The translations under genes were made by a program, and so were the position numbers. Positions 53,994 to 62,930 of a stretch of DNA of 64,000 bases are shown here, piece after piece. Position 1 is the first letter of the stretch; each line of letters opens with the position of its first letter. The notes beneath the pieces were generated by a model. It saw nothing but the letters and a program-made list of their open reading frames with translations, was not told the origin of the DNA and ran no database searches. Source of the DNA: JANXQG01 sp963824275 (lineage in GTDB: Bacteria; Planctomycetota; Planctomycetia; Pirellulales; Thermoguttaceae); the NCBI GenBank assembly GCA_963824275.1, contig CAWGOT010000003.1, positions 2,046,001 through 2,110,000 of the forward strand, written 5' to 3'.

Positions 53994-55245
53994 ATGATCC
54001 CAAGCAAGTCCGATACCGCGTACGACCGGGCGACGGAGCAACCGGGATCGACCGATTCCGAGAATCGGACGAGTGATCGCCGCCCGTATGCGGCGGTCCA
54101 ACGCGTTGCGTTTCACGAAGAGCCGCAAACTCCGGCGAAGCCTATGTTCGTAGCGGTGCGCTGCCGAGACATCTCGACCCGAGGGATTTCATTCTTCGTG
54201 CCCATTTCGCCATCCCCTCCGTTTTGTACCGCGGCTCTTGCCCAGGGGGAGAAGGTAATTTACGTTCGCTGCCGTGTGGTTCACAAATGCCCTGCGGACA
54301 ACTCTGGCCGCGAATGGCTGATCGGCTGCGAGTTTCTTGACCGCAGCGATCGCCGTGGCAGTGTCGAATACTCCGTCCTGCTCGCAATCGTATGCGTACT
54401 GGTACTGGCGGCTGCCGCAGTGCTTGGAGGGACGGTTCGTGCGAGCTTGAAAAAAGCCGACTGTGCCTGGACGTTCCACGCCGGCCAGCCCGCGTCGGCC
54501 AGCGATGATGCCGCGTCGAACGGCACAGCGGACGACAACCCGATTGCCTTGACGCCCGCACCTCCCGGCCAATTTGCGCACTGCCGGCTGCCTCCTGGCA
54601 TTTGCCGGCGCGTTCGGGTTGGCCTGCTTCCACGGGTGGCGTTGGTGGCATTCCTGGCGACGATACCGTCGCAACGCGCAGAAAGTCCCCCAGGTCATCC
54701 CGGAAGCGCAAATCGTGGAGACGAAGAACAAGTTGTTCGTGAAACGGCAGGAGCTCCTGCGGATGCTGCATTCCAACGTCGGTCCCCTGGCAACGAACAA
54801 GATCACGGTCCGGCACCTGATGACGCTGAATCCAGGTACGGTTTCGCCGGAAACCCGGGTGGACAAGGTCAAGTCGCTCATGGAGGAGAAGCGATGGCAC
54901 CACGTCGTGGTCTGCGGCACGGGGTTGGAATTGCTCGGCGTGATCAGCGACCGCGACGTTCGCGGCCGTCCCGGCCGAACGGCCGGGCAGATCATGACTC
55001 CCGAACCGGACTTCGTTTCACCGGATACGCCGCTTGGGACAGCGATCACACATCTCGTTGCCCGCCAGATTTCCTCTCTGCCCGTCGTCGACGCCGGGCG
55101 CGTGTGCGGCATCCTCACGACCACGGACCTGGTACTGGTCGCCCATGCCTTCCTCCAAATGTGGCTGCGGCTCCGGCAGGAGGGTAGTTCCGCGGAGGAC
55201 CCGGGACTTCACCAGCTCAGTTGCAGCCCGGCGAAGGGGCCGTGA
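53994..55245 (+). CDS. PilZ - two TM - double CBS membrane protein, frame break near 54575
   Basis: The N-terminal PilZ domain has both c-di-GMP motifs: RxxxR in 'NRTSDRRPYAAVQ' and DxSxxG in 'CRDISTRGISFF'. TM1 follows ('YSVLLAIVCVLVLAAAAVLGG', cut here to its core), then a loop of about 60 residues. In the next frame come TM2 ('LLAFAGAFGLACFHGWRWW'), a charged helix and two CBS motifs ('RHLMTLNPGTVSPETRVDKV', 'VVVCGTGLELLGVISDRDVR'; 'QIMTPEPDFVSPDTPLGTAI', 'LPVVDAGRVCGILTTTDLVL'). With two membrane passes both sensor domains face the cytoplasm. It could also be two genes, with a TTG start at 54574. It may couple c-di-GMP and adenine-nucleotide signals. Confidence 0.65.
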
Positions 55246-56294
55246 TAGATTAGGGTCCCGCGCTGGTTGATCGGCGGCTCGGCCGCGGCGTCCGCGAGCG
55301 TGAACTCGTCAAAAGCGTAGTTCCTGCCTGCCAAGGCCACCTGGTCGACCCACAGGGCCTGATAGCCGATTCTCCCCACGATTGCCGAAGTGGGGCGCCA
55401 AAGGACGGACAAGGTGACGTCGCCGACCATGGCCGTGCAAGACCGCGTTTGGCGGGGATGGATGACGTCGATCGCGTTCGCATCCGCTTCCAGGTTGCGA
55501 TTGGCGTCGTTGTTGCAAAGTGCAAACTTGCCCTCGAAGTGAACCCACGTGTCCTGGTGGCCGTAGTCCACCGTTGTGCCGATCTGTGGTCCCCAGAGAT
55601 TGTTGTTCGTGTGGGCATGCACGTAGGCGGGATTGGGATTCAGCGAGGGCAAGGACGAGTAGTCGAACTCCTCGCGAACCCCCAGGTGCCGCACTCCGAG
55701 CAAGGCCATGATCGTCGGATCGCCCGAGGGCAAGGGCAACGCGCACTTCACATTGATGTCGCCGCTCTCCAGTCGCGAGACGAGGTGGATTGCGACCTGG
55801 CTGTTCTCATCCAGAGCGGGATCGGCGGCGAGACCGTGGTTGGTGGTGAAGGGCGAGTACAGATTGTTGAAGGGATCGGCCACCTGGGCGGACGAATCGA
55901 ACGCGGAGACCCAGAAATACGAGGCCTCGACCTGGTAGGGAGAGTCGCCGAAGGTATGCCCTACCGTAAATTGGACGCCCGCCTGAAAGGGATCGTTCAG
56001 GTCCTGCTGACTGAGTACGAGGGCCGAGGTCCCGCTGGAAACCGAGCCCTCCGTGGCGACGGCGCCGAGCCCGGAGTACAACCGCTGCAGCGCGATCGCA
56101 TCCGCACTGACATACCAGGGGGCGCGAGGCGGCGGTTCGCATCCAAACCAGAAGATGGAATCACGTGCCGTCGAGTCCTGGGCCGTCGAGTCCTGGGCCA
56201 TCGCCCTCCCCCCCCCGGCGGCTACCACTAAGGCCAGCCCTAAGAGAACGATTGCTCCTAACCTTCCGATGCCAAGCGAAAAATAGGCATACAT
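55209..56294 (-). CDS. BBP7-family outer-membrane beta-barrel protein
   Basis: A 361-aa protein. The start at 56294 gives a good signal peptide ('LGAIVLLGLALVVAAGGGRA', then MAQ). Three tandem 'xQDSTA/RDS' units lie just after the cleavage site. The mature part matches the planctomycete BBP7 (DUF1551) family: 'APWYVSADAIALQRLYSGLG' at the start, 'LLGVRHLGVREEFDYSS' in the middle, 'LWGPQIGTTVDY', and the ending 'YHGPFAGLQLSW', a C-terminal strand ending in Trp as in outer-membrane barrels. The function is structural or porin-like; not known in detail. It overlaps the convergent CBS gene end by 37 bp. Confidence 0.85.
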   Translation of the reverse strand: MYAYFSLGIGRLGAIVLLGLALVVAAGGGRAMAQDSTAQDSTARDSIFWFGCEPPPRAPWYVSADAIALQRLYSGLGAVATEGSVSSGTSALVLSQQDLNDPFQAGVQFTVGHTFGDSPYQVEASYFWVSAFDSSAQVADPFNNLYSPFTTNHGLAADPALDENSQVAIHLVSRLESGDINVKCALPLPSGDPTIMALLGVRHLGVREEFDYSSLPSLNPNPAYVHAHTNNNLWGPQIGTTVDYGHQDTWVHFEGKFALCNNDANRNLEADANAIDVIHPRQTRSCTAMVGDVTLSVLWRPTSAIVGRIGYQALWVDQVALAGRNYAFDEFTLADAAAEPPINQRGTLIYHGPFAGLQLSW

Positions 56295-56447
56295 GGACAC
56301 AGCTCCCCCAATGTCGCAGTAATCAGAATAATCGGTCAAGTCTCTCTATTTGTTTCGACATTTTCAATCGGGAGAATCAGAATATTCCTTACAATCGTAA
56401 CCCTACCTGTGGCGTGGGAGGCCGAGCCCGACTCCCAAATCGGAAAC

Positions 56448-56641
56448 AAATCCGAAATCCGAAATCCGAAATCCGAAATCCGAAATCCGAAATCCGAAAT
56501 CCGAAACAAATTCGAAATCGGAATGAGAAAACAAGTCGGAAACGTCGAAAACCGAAATCCGAGTCGTTTCGAGCCTTTCTTCTTTTCCTAGCTTCCTAGC
56601 TTTGAGTTTGTTTCGGATTTCGGATTTCGGATTTCGGATTT
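56448..56641. repeat. 7-bp tandem repeats (CCGAAAT)n with inverted copy
   Basis: From about 56448 to 56520 the unit CGAAATC recurs with few interruptions. From about 56609 to 56641 the complementary unit (GGATTTC)n appears. The two blocks can pair into a long hairpin just upstream of the BBP7 gene and at the 3' end of the cNMP-binding gene (56651). Slippage-prone repeats like this vary between strains. Confidence 0.8.
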
Positions 56642-56650
56642 TTCCATTCC

Positions 56651-57007
56651 CTATGTGGCGGGAAAACGCTTGCGCAATCGGTCGCACATGACGCGCATCA
56701 CGGCGATGGCAAAATGGGGGGTTTCCTGGATCATGAAGTTGAACTGCGTCTCGCCCACGGGGGCGACTTTGCAGGCCGTTTTGGCGATGGCCGTTGCGCT
56801 GCGTGGCGCGTGGTCCACCAGCGCCATTTCGCCGAGAATTCCGCCCGGCCCGGTGGTGTCAACGACCTTCTCGTGGACTCGGACTTCCACTTCGCCCTCC
56901 AGGACCACGAACATCAGGTCGCCCGGGTCGCCCTCGGAAAAGATGACTTGCCCCGGCTGGTAGGCGATCGAGCTGGTGCAGTTGTGGAAGAGATTGAGGA
57001 TCGACAT
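56651..57007 (-). CDS. stand-alone cyclic-nucleotide-binding domain protein
   Basis: A 118-aa protein consisting of one cNMP-binding (Crp-like) beta-roll: 'IAYQPGQVIFSEGDPGDLMF', 'VVLEGEVEVRVHEKVVDTTG', 'GGILGEMALVDHAPRSATAI' (phosphate-binding cassette with Glu in GEMAL and Arg in PRSA) and the C-terminal helix 'IAVMRVMCDRLRKRFPAT'. It has no helix-turn-helix, so it is not a transcription factor by itself. The conserved Arg and Glu suggest that it still binds a cyclic nucleotide. The partner is unknown. It lies just downstream of the 7-bp repeat block. Confidence 0.85.
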   Translation of the reverse strand: MSILNLFHNCTSSIAYQPGQVIFSEGDPGDLMFVVLEGEVEVRVHEKVVDTTGPGGILGEMALVDHAPRSATAIAKTACKVAPVGETQFNFMIQETPHFAIAVMRVMCDRLRKRFPAT

Positions 57008-57129
57008 GTGGGGTCCTGAGGATAGGGTTAGAGGTTCGTTCCGATCGGACTATTTTATATACAGCCGGTTACCGCTGACAATGGTTGCCCAACCACAAAA
57101 CGCCCCACCGCTGGGTGGTTTTCGCCGGA

Positions 57130-57480
57130 ACTTGCCCGAAATCCTAAGCCGCAAATGAGCCGCCCGCGCTCTGGTCCCAGACGTATTCGTAGACCTTTTC
57201 GGCCAGGACCTCGGTAGCAGTTGCATCGCCGGGAGCCGGCCCAGCCAAGCCTTCAAATCGTGGCGGCGTTGCAGACCAAGCAGCCGCTCCAACTCGACGG
57301 CGGTCAGCGATTCGTGCTGGGCCAACAGCCCCAAGACAATGCGCTCCTTTTGGAATAGCTGAAATTTGCTGTCGGCTTTGAAGAGGAAATCAACGATCGC
57401 CGGATCGAGAATCCGCTATTGAATCGTCACCGAGACCCGGTCGTCGCCCTCATGCACGTCCGGCAGCGGGCAAGCGGTGC
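57130..57480 (-). pseudogene. C-terminal remnant of an AlbA_2/AAA_4-type ATP-binding regulator
   Basis: Read from about 57480: 'PLPDVHEGDDRVSVTIQ', a TAG stop, then 'RILDPAIVDFLFKADSKFQ', 'LFQKERIVLGLLAQHESLTA' and 'VELERLLGLQRRHDLKAWLG'. This is the HATPase_c_4/winged-helix end of proteins annotated as 'ATP-dependent DNA helicase-related' or AlbA_2 transcriptional regulators (COG2865). The upstream domains are missing and a stop interrupts it. It marks the left edge of the accessory region. Confidence 0.5.
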
Positions 57481-57539
57481 TCAGTAACGTCTCGTACAAT
57501 GCGGTCGTAGCCGCTCCCCTTCGGCCCCAGTCGGCGCCC

Positions 57540-58004
57540 CTACGCCGATTTCGTAAGCTCAACCGCTTCGCGTGCCAAGCACACCGTGACTTCTGCGTGC
57601 TTTTTCAGATCCCGACGACGGTCATTAAAGTCAGCCTCCTCCGCCACAAGCAGTTTGTCGCGGGAGGCCATTGCAGCCCGCACAAAGCTGTTATTCTCGT
57701 CGTGAAGTCGAAGTTTGATTCGTATGGCTTTCCAGTCGTTGCCCGCGACTCGATCCACCCACTCAAACTTGTCGCTTGTTGCCATCACCGCAAGGAACTT
57801 GTTTCCAAAGCACGGGCCGCTCAGCTTGCTTGTGTACTCCTGCGCGATCTTGCGAGTTTTGTCCAAAACCAGCCGCGCACCGGCGGTGATCTGCATCCAC
57901 TTCAGCAACTGAATGCAAGCTCTCTTGCGGTCCGGGTCCCGTGCCTTGTCGCTAGTCCCTGAAGCGATCATAAGGATGTCGGTATTGACGGTAAAACCCA
58001 GCAT
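57540..58004 (-). CDS. PIN-like nuclease, partner of the DUF3696 ATPase
   Basis: A 154-aa protein from the ATG at 58004, 4 bp after the ATPase stop. 'LGFTVNTDILMIASGTSDKA' gives the first PIN-type Asp. 'LVLDKTRKIAQEYTSKLSG' gives the acidic residue of the second helix, 'IKLRLHDENNSFVRAAMASR' resembles the PIN 'D..F/L..A' helix, and 'LVAEEADFNDRRRDLKKHAE' the last acidic group. The pattern fits a PIN-like RNase. The pairing with an ABC-type/OLD-like ATPase in one operon suggests a toxic effector controlled by the ATPase, as in several anti-phage systems. That role is inference. Confidence 0.6.
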   Translation of the reverse strand: MLGFTVNTDILMIASGTSDKARDPDRKRACIQLLKWMQITAGARLVLDKTRKIAQEYTSKLSGPCFGNKFLAVMATSDKFEWVDRVAGNDWKAIRIKLRLHDENNSFVRAAMASRDKLLVAEEADFNDRRRDLKKHAEVTVCLAREAVELTKSA

Positions 58005-58008
58005 TTCG

Positions 58009-59324
58009 TCACTCCAAATCTGCCATCGCCAATGCCATCGCCTCTCGATAGGCATCGTCAAAGAAACCTTCCGGCCAATCATCAAAGTGACCTCGTTCGT
58101 TCAGCGCAACGCGGCGGATCGTGCTCTCTGAACCATGCCGCTCGACATAAAGGACCGACACGCTCTGCGGACTGATGCGACCCTCCGCGATTCGTCGCCG
58201 GACGCGGAGTAGCAAGTGCTCACTGTGAGTCTCGACAATTACTTGACGGCCTAGGTCGTTCACGACCTCGATAAAAAGATCAGCCATGTCAGCCTGGAGC
58301 GAGGGGTGGAGATGAATCTCTGGCTGCTCGACCAATAGGCAGCTTCTCGGAGGCGTAGCAATTGAACGTGCGATAATCGGGAGAATCTGCGAAATTCCTT
58401 CTCCCATTCCTGCGACGTTGATGTTGGCTGACCCGTCAAACTCGTCGCCCAACAACCTGTGCCCCGTGTTGTTCGCGTCAGGCTCAATGTGGATCTTGCT
58501 CAGAATTTTATTCTTGCGAATCCACTCGTTCAGGTACTCCAACAGGGTTGCCTGCCTTGGAGCGAACCGTTCGCCGCCCCTTAGCGCCGCGATTAGGTTC
58601 TCCCCGCCCTCTCCAAACTCGGATGCGCGCGAGTTCCCACACTCACCGACCACGGCACCCGTCGCCGAAGTGGTACGATGCCATGTACGGAGTTTGCGAG
58701 CCACTGGTTCCAAAAATGGGCACTGAATGCAAATTCGTTTATAAAGCTGATGATCTCCCCGGACGGAACGGCGGGCATCCTTTCCGGAGCGAAGGCAAGC
58801 AAGGGGATGAAGTTCCTGCAGGTGCCCACGAAGACGCTCGGGTCAGGCACGCGCAACTTGTCTGAAGCCCATTGTCCGTTGCGGTGGGTTTCGAGGATAT
58901 TAGTTCCGCCCAGCGTAAGCGTGGCCCTGGCCACCTCAATTTCCTTGGCATTTTCGTCAAGTCGAAAGGTGGCCGAAAGATGATCCGGTACTTGGAACAT
59001 CCTGGGTGCCATCTGGGGATTCGCCGGTACCTGCGCTCTTTGCACGGAGTCCAAGGTCAAAGAGATTGAAAACGTCAGCTCGCCTGGCGCTTGCGGGCTG
59101 TGGATGATGTCGTGAAATCCATTCAAATTGACGTTTGGGCCGACTGTAACCAGGGCAGCGGTAGGGGAAGAGTCTTGCGCCGTTTGTTTGAGTGCCAAAA
59201 TAGCGTTCAGAAGCGTCGATTTACCGCTATTGTTGACACCAATAACAATCGTTAGGGGGGCCAAAGGCACGTCCCCCGTGTCACGGTACGCCTTAAAGTT
59301 CTCCAGCCTAATCGATCTAAACAT
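58009..59324 (-). CDS. AAA ATPase with DUF3696 end (predicted defence ATPase), one frame break
   Basis: It starts 'MFRSIRLENFKAYRDTGDVP'. Walker A is 'IVIGVNNSGKSTLLNAILAL'. After the frame change between 58710 and 58600 (one missing base) come 'NINVAGMGEGISQILPIIAR' (signature-like), 'RSCLLVEQPEIHLHPSLQAD' (Walker B, EQPE), 'VIVETHSEHLLLRVRRRIAE' (H-loop) and the DUF3696-type ending 'DDWPEGFFDDAYREAMALA'. About 435 aa. Relatives of this SMC/ABC-like group (COG4938) are found in defence islands and phage-sensing systems. It is the first gene of a two-gene operon with the PIN-like protein. Confidence 0.75.
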
Positions 59325-59716
59325 CTGAAACCGACCGGTATTTGTGCCGAGTGGACATCATTGTCGTAAGCATAGCCCAAAACGGAGTTAATGGCGACGA
59401 ACCTTGGCAGCGAAAGCAGATAGGCTGCTTTTTTATTCCGAACGTGCGGGTCGCGCAAACGTCGACTGGATTCAGGGAGTTCAGGATAATCCGTTAGAAT
59501 CGCACTTTTCGCCGGCGGCGTCAATACCCCCGAAATCGAGCAACCGCACCCCAACGTAGTCAACGCGGCCGCGTCGGTCTTTTTCCGGGGGGAAATTCGA
59601 GCGGAATACTGTGCCCAACTATCTGCCTCGACCCATTGACACCGGTCCGCGTCCACCTGAAAATCGGACGCTCCTCACCTTCTCTTCCTTGCCATGGTTG
59701 AAAGGAAAGCTGAAAA
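59325..59716. other. divergent intergenic region
   Basis: 392 bp between the ATPase (minus) and the truncated ParA (plus). Open frames here are short and not protein-like. It probably holds both promoters. AAAGGAAAGCTG precedes the ParA start. Confidence 0.4.
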
Positions 59717-59890
59717 ATGGAAATGGTCTCAGTGATTAACTACAAAGGTGGTGTCGGGAAGACGACGACGACGGCAAATATTGCGGCACAGCTCGCCTGG
59801 AACGGAAACAATGTATTACTTGTTGATCTAGATCCGCAAGCCAGCTTGACCTTTTCGCTGATTGCCCCAGATAATTGGGAGGCGCAGCAG
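59717..59890 (+). pseudogene. ParA-type ATPase, N-terminal fragment
   Basis: It reads 'MEMVSVINYKGGVGKTTTTA', 'NIAAQLAWNGNNVLLVDLDP' and 'QASLTFSLIAPDNWE' (deviant Walker A KGGVGKTT and Walker A' DLDPQ). After about residue 57 the similarity ends, and the sequence becomes the region downstream of the convergent helicase. The remaining ~200 residues of a ParA (Walker B, DNA-binding) are absent. The gene was cut when the helicase segment arrived, or by a deletion. Confidence 0.7.
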
Positions 59891-60045
59891 CTAAGTTGCA
59901 CCACAATCTCGGCTCGGCGGCTTGTAATATACCCACCACGGGTTTCCCGGCATATCGGGGTTGTGCCGAATCGTATAACGAGAATCTTGACCGGGACAAC
60001 TTGGAAGACGGTGAGGAATGACCCTGGCGGGCATTGCGTCTGCTC

Positions 60046-62450
60046 CTACGAACGTACTTTGGTTTTTTCTTCAAAGAGGAAGCCGTCGGCCCCTTCGGGG
60101 GCGTTGCCGACGAAATAGGCCTGGTTCTCGAAGACATAGACGATGTGTCCCTCGCCCGTAACCGTAATCTTGCTGATGCGATGGCCGCGCGAAAGCCCGC
60201 GCAAGTTGTTGCTGTGCTTGGCGCAACATGGCCTGCTTTCCCAAGTCGGCCAGCTTCTCCGCGGGAACGACAAAACGAACCTGGCTCCCGATCTTGACGG
60301 CGATCAGCCGTTTGTCTCTCTGGAGGACCGAGAAGACTCTGCCGCGAGCTCCGCCGAGCGGATATGTGTCGCCGGGTTCGTAAGGGACGCTTCGAGCGTC
60401 GGATCTCTCGTCGAGCCCGGCGGCCACCAGCGGCCCGCTGAGTTGGCCAAGATAGACGGCCTGCCAGCCGTCCTTGGTCTTTTCCAACCGAGTGACAAAG
60501 CGACGGGCCGGTGTGACGCGGAAGCGACCGCCCGTCTTCTGAATAGGCATGAGAATCGCGCGCAACTGGGGGTGCAAATTCACCAAGCCTCCGTTCTCGT
60601 CCCGCACGGTCCCTTGCGTGTCGAGCGAGTATAACCGCCCTTGCTCCGGGTCGCCGGGATACGGTCCGCCCGGCTGCAGCGACTGCCCATCGACGGCACT
60701 TTCGTCCAAGGCCGGTCGCCGGGGCGGGCCCGAACAGGTTTCCGGCTCCGATTCGGCGACGCTGCTCCATCGCATGTAGTCGTTGCGATCGGCGCCGATA
60801 AACTGCGCCCAATCGGCCTTCTCGTAGATCAATTCATCCACCGTCTGCGCGGCGTAAAGCACGTACAGAGTCGCCTGCTTCTCCGCCCCATCCTTGCCGC
60901 GGCTGCGGCGAAGAAGACGTCTCAGGGTTTGCACCCGCTGCCGCACGGAAGCGGATGCCGCGACAATGATCCCCAGGTCTGCTGACGGCACATTGAAGCC
61001 CTCGATCAGCGAGCGGGCCGACACGATGACTCGCGCCACCCCCTGGCGGAAGAGCCGCAAGGATTCGGCGCCATCGAATCCGGGAATTGACTGTGTTCGG
61101 CAACGACCGGATACCCCGCGGCGCGAAGCTGGGCGAAAAGGGCCATCACTTCATCAATGCTCTCGTGGAAAAGAATGGCCTTGGTTTCCGGGCTTTGCGC
61201 AAAGGCCCGACGCAAGATTTCCTCGACCGCCGCATTCCGCTCGGAGATCCGATAGAGCAGACGCTTTCGCTCACCGGTCAAAGCCAGGAATTGGGCGGCT
61301 CTCGGATCGTTTGCCGCAGCGCGGGAACGACACCAGCGAATCAAAGCAAGACCTCGACGATTTCCCGTTTCCAGACTTTCGCGCAAATCCTTGATTTGCT
61401 TGCTGAGATGATCGTACCGCCCGCGTTCTTCGGAACTAAGAGAGAGTCCATAGTGAACGACCTGGAAGGGAGGCAATACACCGCGGGAGATAGCGTCGGC
61501 ATAGGACATTTCAAAGACAACCGGGCCCAATTCCTGCCCCAGAACGCTATTCTCGAAGGACGCCGGCTTCTCGTCGCCGTCCAGCCTGTCCGCAGTTTCG
61601 TCGTCCGCCGGCAGGTCCTCGCTCCGCTCCGGGGTCGCCGAAAGGCCCAGGGAAAATGCGCGTCTCGCACGGAAGACATGCTGCATTTCGGCGGCACGGC
61701 GCGATGGCACTCATCCACGATGAGCAAGAGACGATCGGCTATTCCGGCATCCTCAACCGTCTGGGCCAGCTTCCTGGCGGCAGAGTTCAGGACGCAAATC
61801 AAAACGCACGTATCGCCGCTGAACCGATCGTTGTGCCCCGCGCCCATGAGCCCGATTGCCGTGGCAGGCAGGTTCCCATGGATTGCCAATTCCTCTTGCC
61901 ATTGCGACAGCAGCACGACGGTCGGAACAACAATCGCAATCCGCAACGCCGGCACTTCGCTCTGCTGAAGCCGTTCGGCAATTGCCAGGGCAAGGACGGT
62001 TTTTCCGGCGCCGGTTACGACCTTGATAACACCCCGCTTTTCGTTCCTGAACCACGCCTCGACGCACTGGTTCTGCCAATCGTGGAGGACGAGTCCGCGA
62101 GTCAACTCCAGGCGTTCGGGAATCGCGTCGTTCTCGCCCTTGTCCGGCGCACCGCCCCTAGTCATGCGTCCCCGCAAAGACCCGCCGTTTCTTTGCCGCC
62201 AGAAGTTCGATTGAGCTAGCTGCTGAAAGAGCAACCGCTCCCGGGTTGAAAGCGAAGATTCAGGCGGCTGGATCAATCCATCTTCAGCAGTCCCATGAAG
62301 ATAATCGATCTGGGGCAATCCACTCGGCAGAACCAGACTTCCCATCTGAAACCTCGAATTTGGCGCAGTTCGAAAGGCAGCGCAGCAGCCGCGGCGCCTC
62401 ATCCGTCCGTAAACCTCATTCAGTCCCCTGAGTGCCTCGCACCGATCCAT
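60046..62450 (-). CDS. SF2 DEAD/DEAH-type helicase, three frame breaks
   Basis: From 62450: Walker A 'GVIKVVTGAGKTVLALAIAE' after the Q-motif-like 'LVLHDWQNQCVEAWF', 'IAIVVPTVVLLSQWQEELAI' (Ia), 'RLLLIVDECHRAVPP' (DECH). Next frame (about 61700): 'AFSLGLSATPERSEDLPADD' (motif III), then motif IV. Next frame (about 61060): 'VARVIVSARSLIEGFNVPSA' (V) and 'RQRVQTLRRLLRRSRG' (VI). A fourth change near 60230 leads to the end 'GFLFEEKTKVRS' at 60046. About 800 aa when joined. This XPB/ResIII-like helicase with a C-terminal non-helicase region is common in defence or mobile islands. Partner unknown. Confidence 0.75.
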
Positions 62451-62930
62451 CGCCCGTCCTAATTTTACGATATTACGATCCCCGGCACAACCCGACTCGT
62501 CAGGGGTGCCTCGGGAACCTCAGGAACGCTCCCTATTCTACTCGATTGTCGTTTGGTCAATAGGCAACAAGGATGACCAACGGTGGTCTCACAGTCGGCC
62601 CCCACTCCGGTGCGGCGCGGGAGTTCTACCGCGATACAGAATCCTCAAGTGCTTGCCGGACATTGGGTTACGGCGGTTCTGTGTTTCATGTTGCGAGCGC
62701 GGTCCGCAATGGCGGGAGGATTCTTGCGGTTATTTTCCGCGAATTCCGCTTTCGGACCGGTCGCCGTAACCCATTGCCGACAATCCACTTCCGTCAATTG
62801 CCCCCACCTCGCCCGCCGCCCGCCGCAAGAAAATCCGTTTCCGCCACTTGACAACCATCCAAAATTATGGATGATTACGGTCTGTTACGCGCGATTCGTT
62901 CCATCCACCAGGCCCAAGGGAGACTTAGCC
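62451..62930. repeat. intergenic region with nested inverted repeats
   Basis: No convincing gene. ATTGGGTTACGGCG (62662-62675) pairs with CGCCGTAACCCATT (62762-62775) with one mismatch. Inside it GGTCCG (62701-62706) pairs with CGGACC (62753-62758). This would form a 115-bp structured element between the divergent helicase and HTH genes. AAGGGAGA at 62916-62923 is the ribosome-binding site of the next gene. Confidence 0.5.

Noticed and set aside
53994..54460. Flp-pilin reading of the first hydrophobic segment
   Set aside because: 'GSVEYSVLLA' resembles Flp pilins, but the spacing between Gly and Glu-Tyr is two residues instead of four and the segment follows a PilZ domain; a membrane anchor is simpler.
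56448..56520. possible CRISPR or satellite origin
   Set aside because: A simple 7-bp microsatellite without spacers.
59252..59656. 134-codon minus-strand frame upstream of the ATPase
   Set aside because: Overlaps the ATPase start region in another frame, has no ribosome-binding site and no protein-like pattern.
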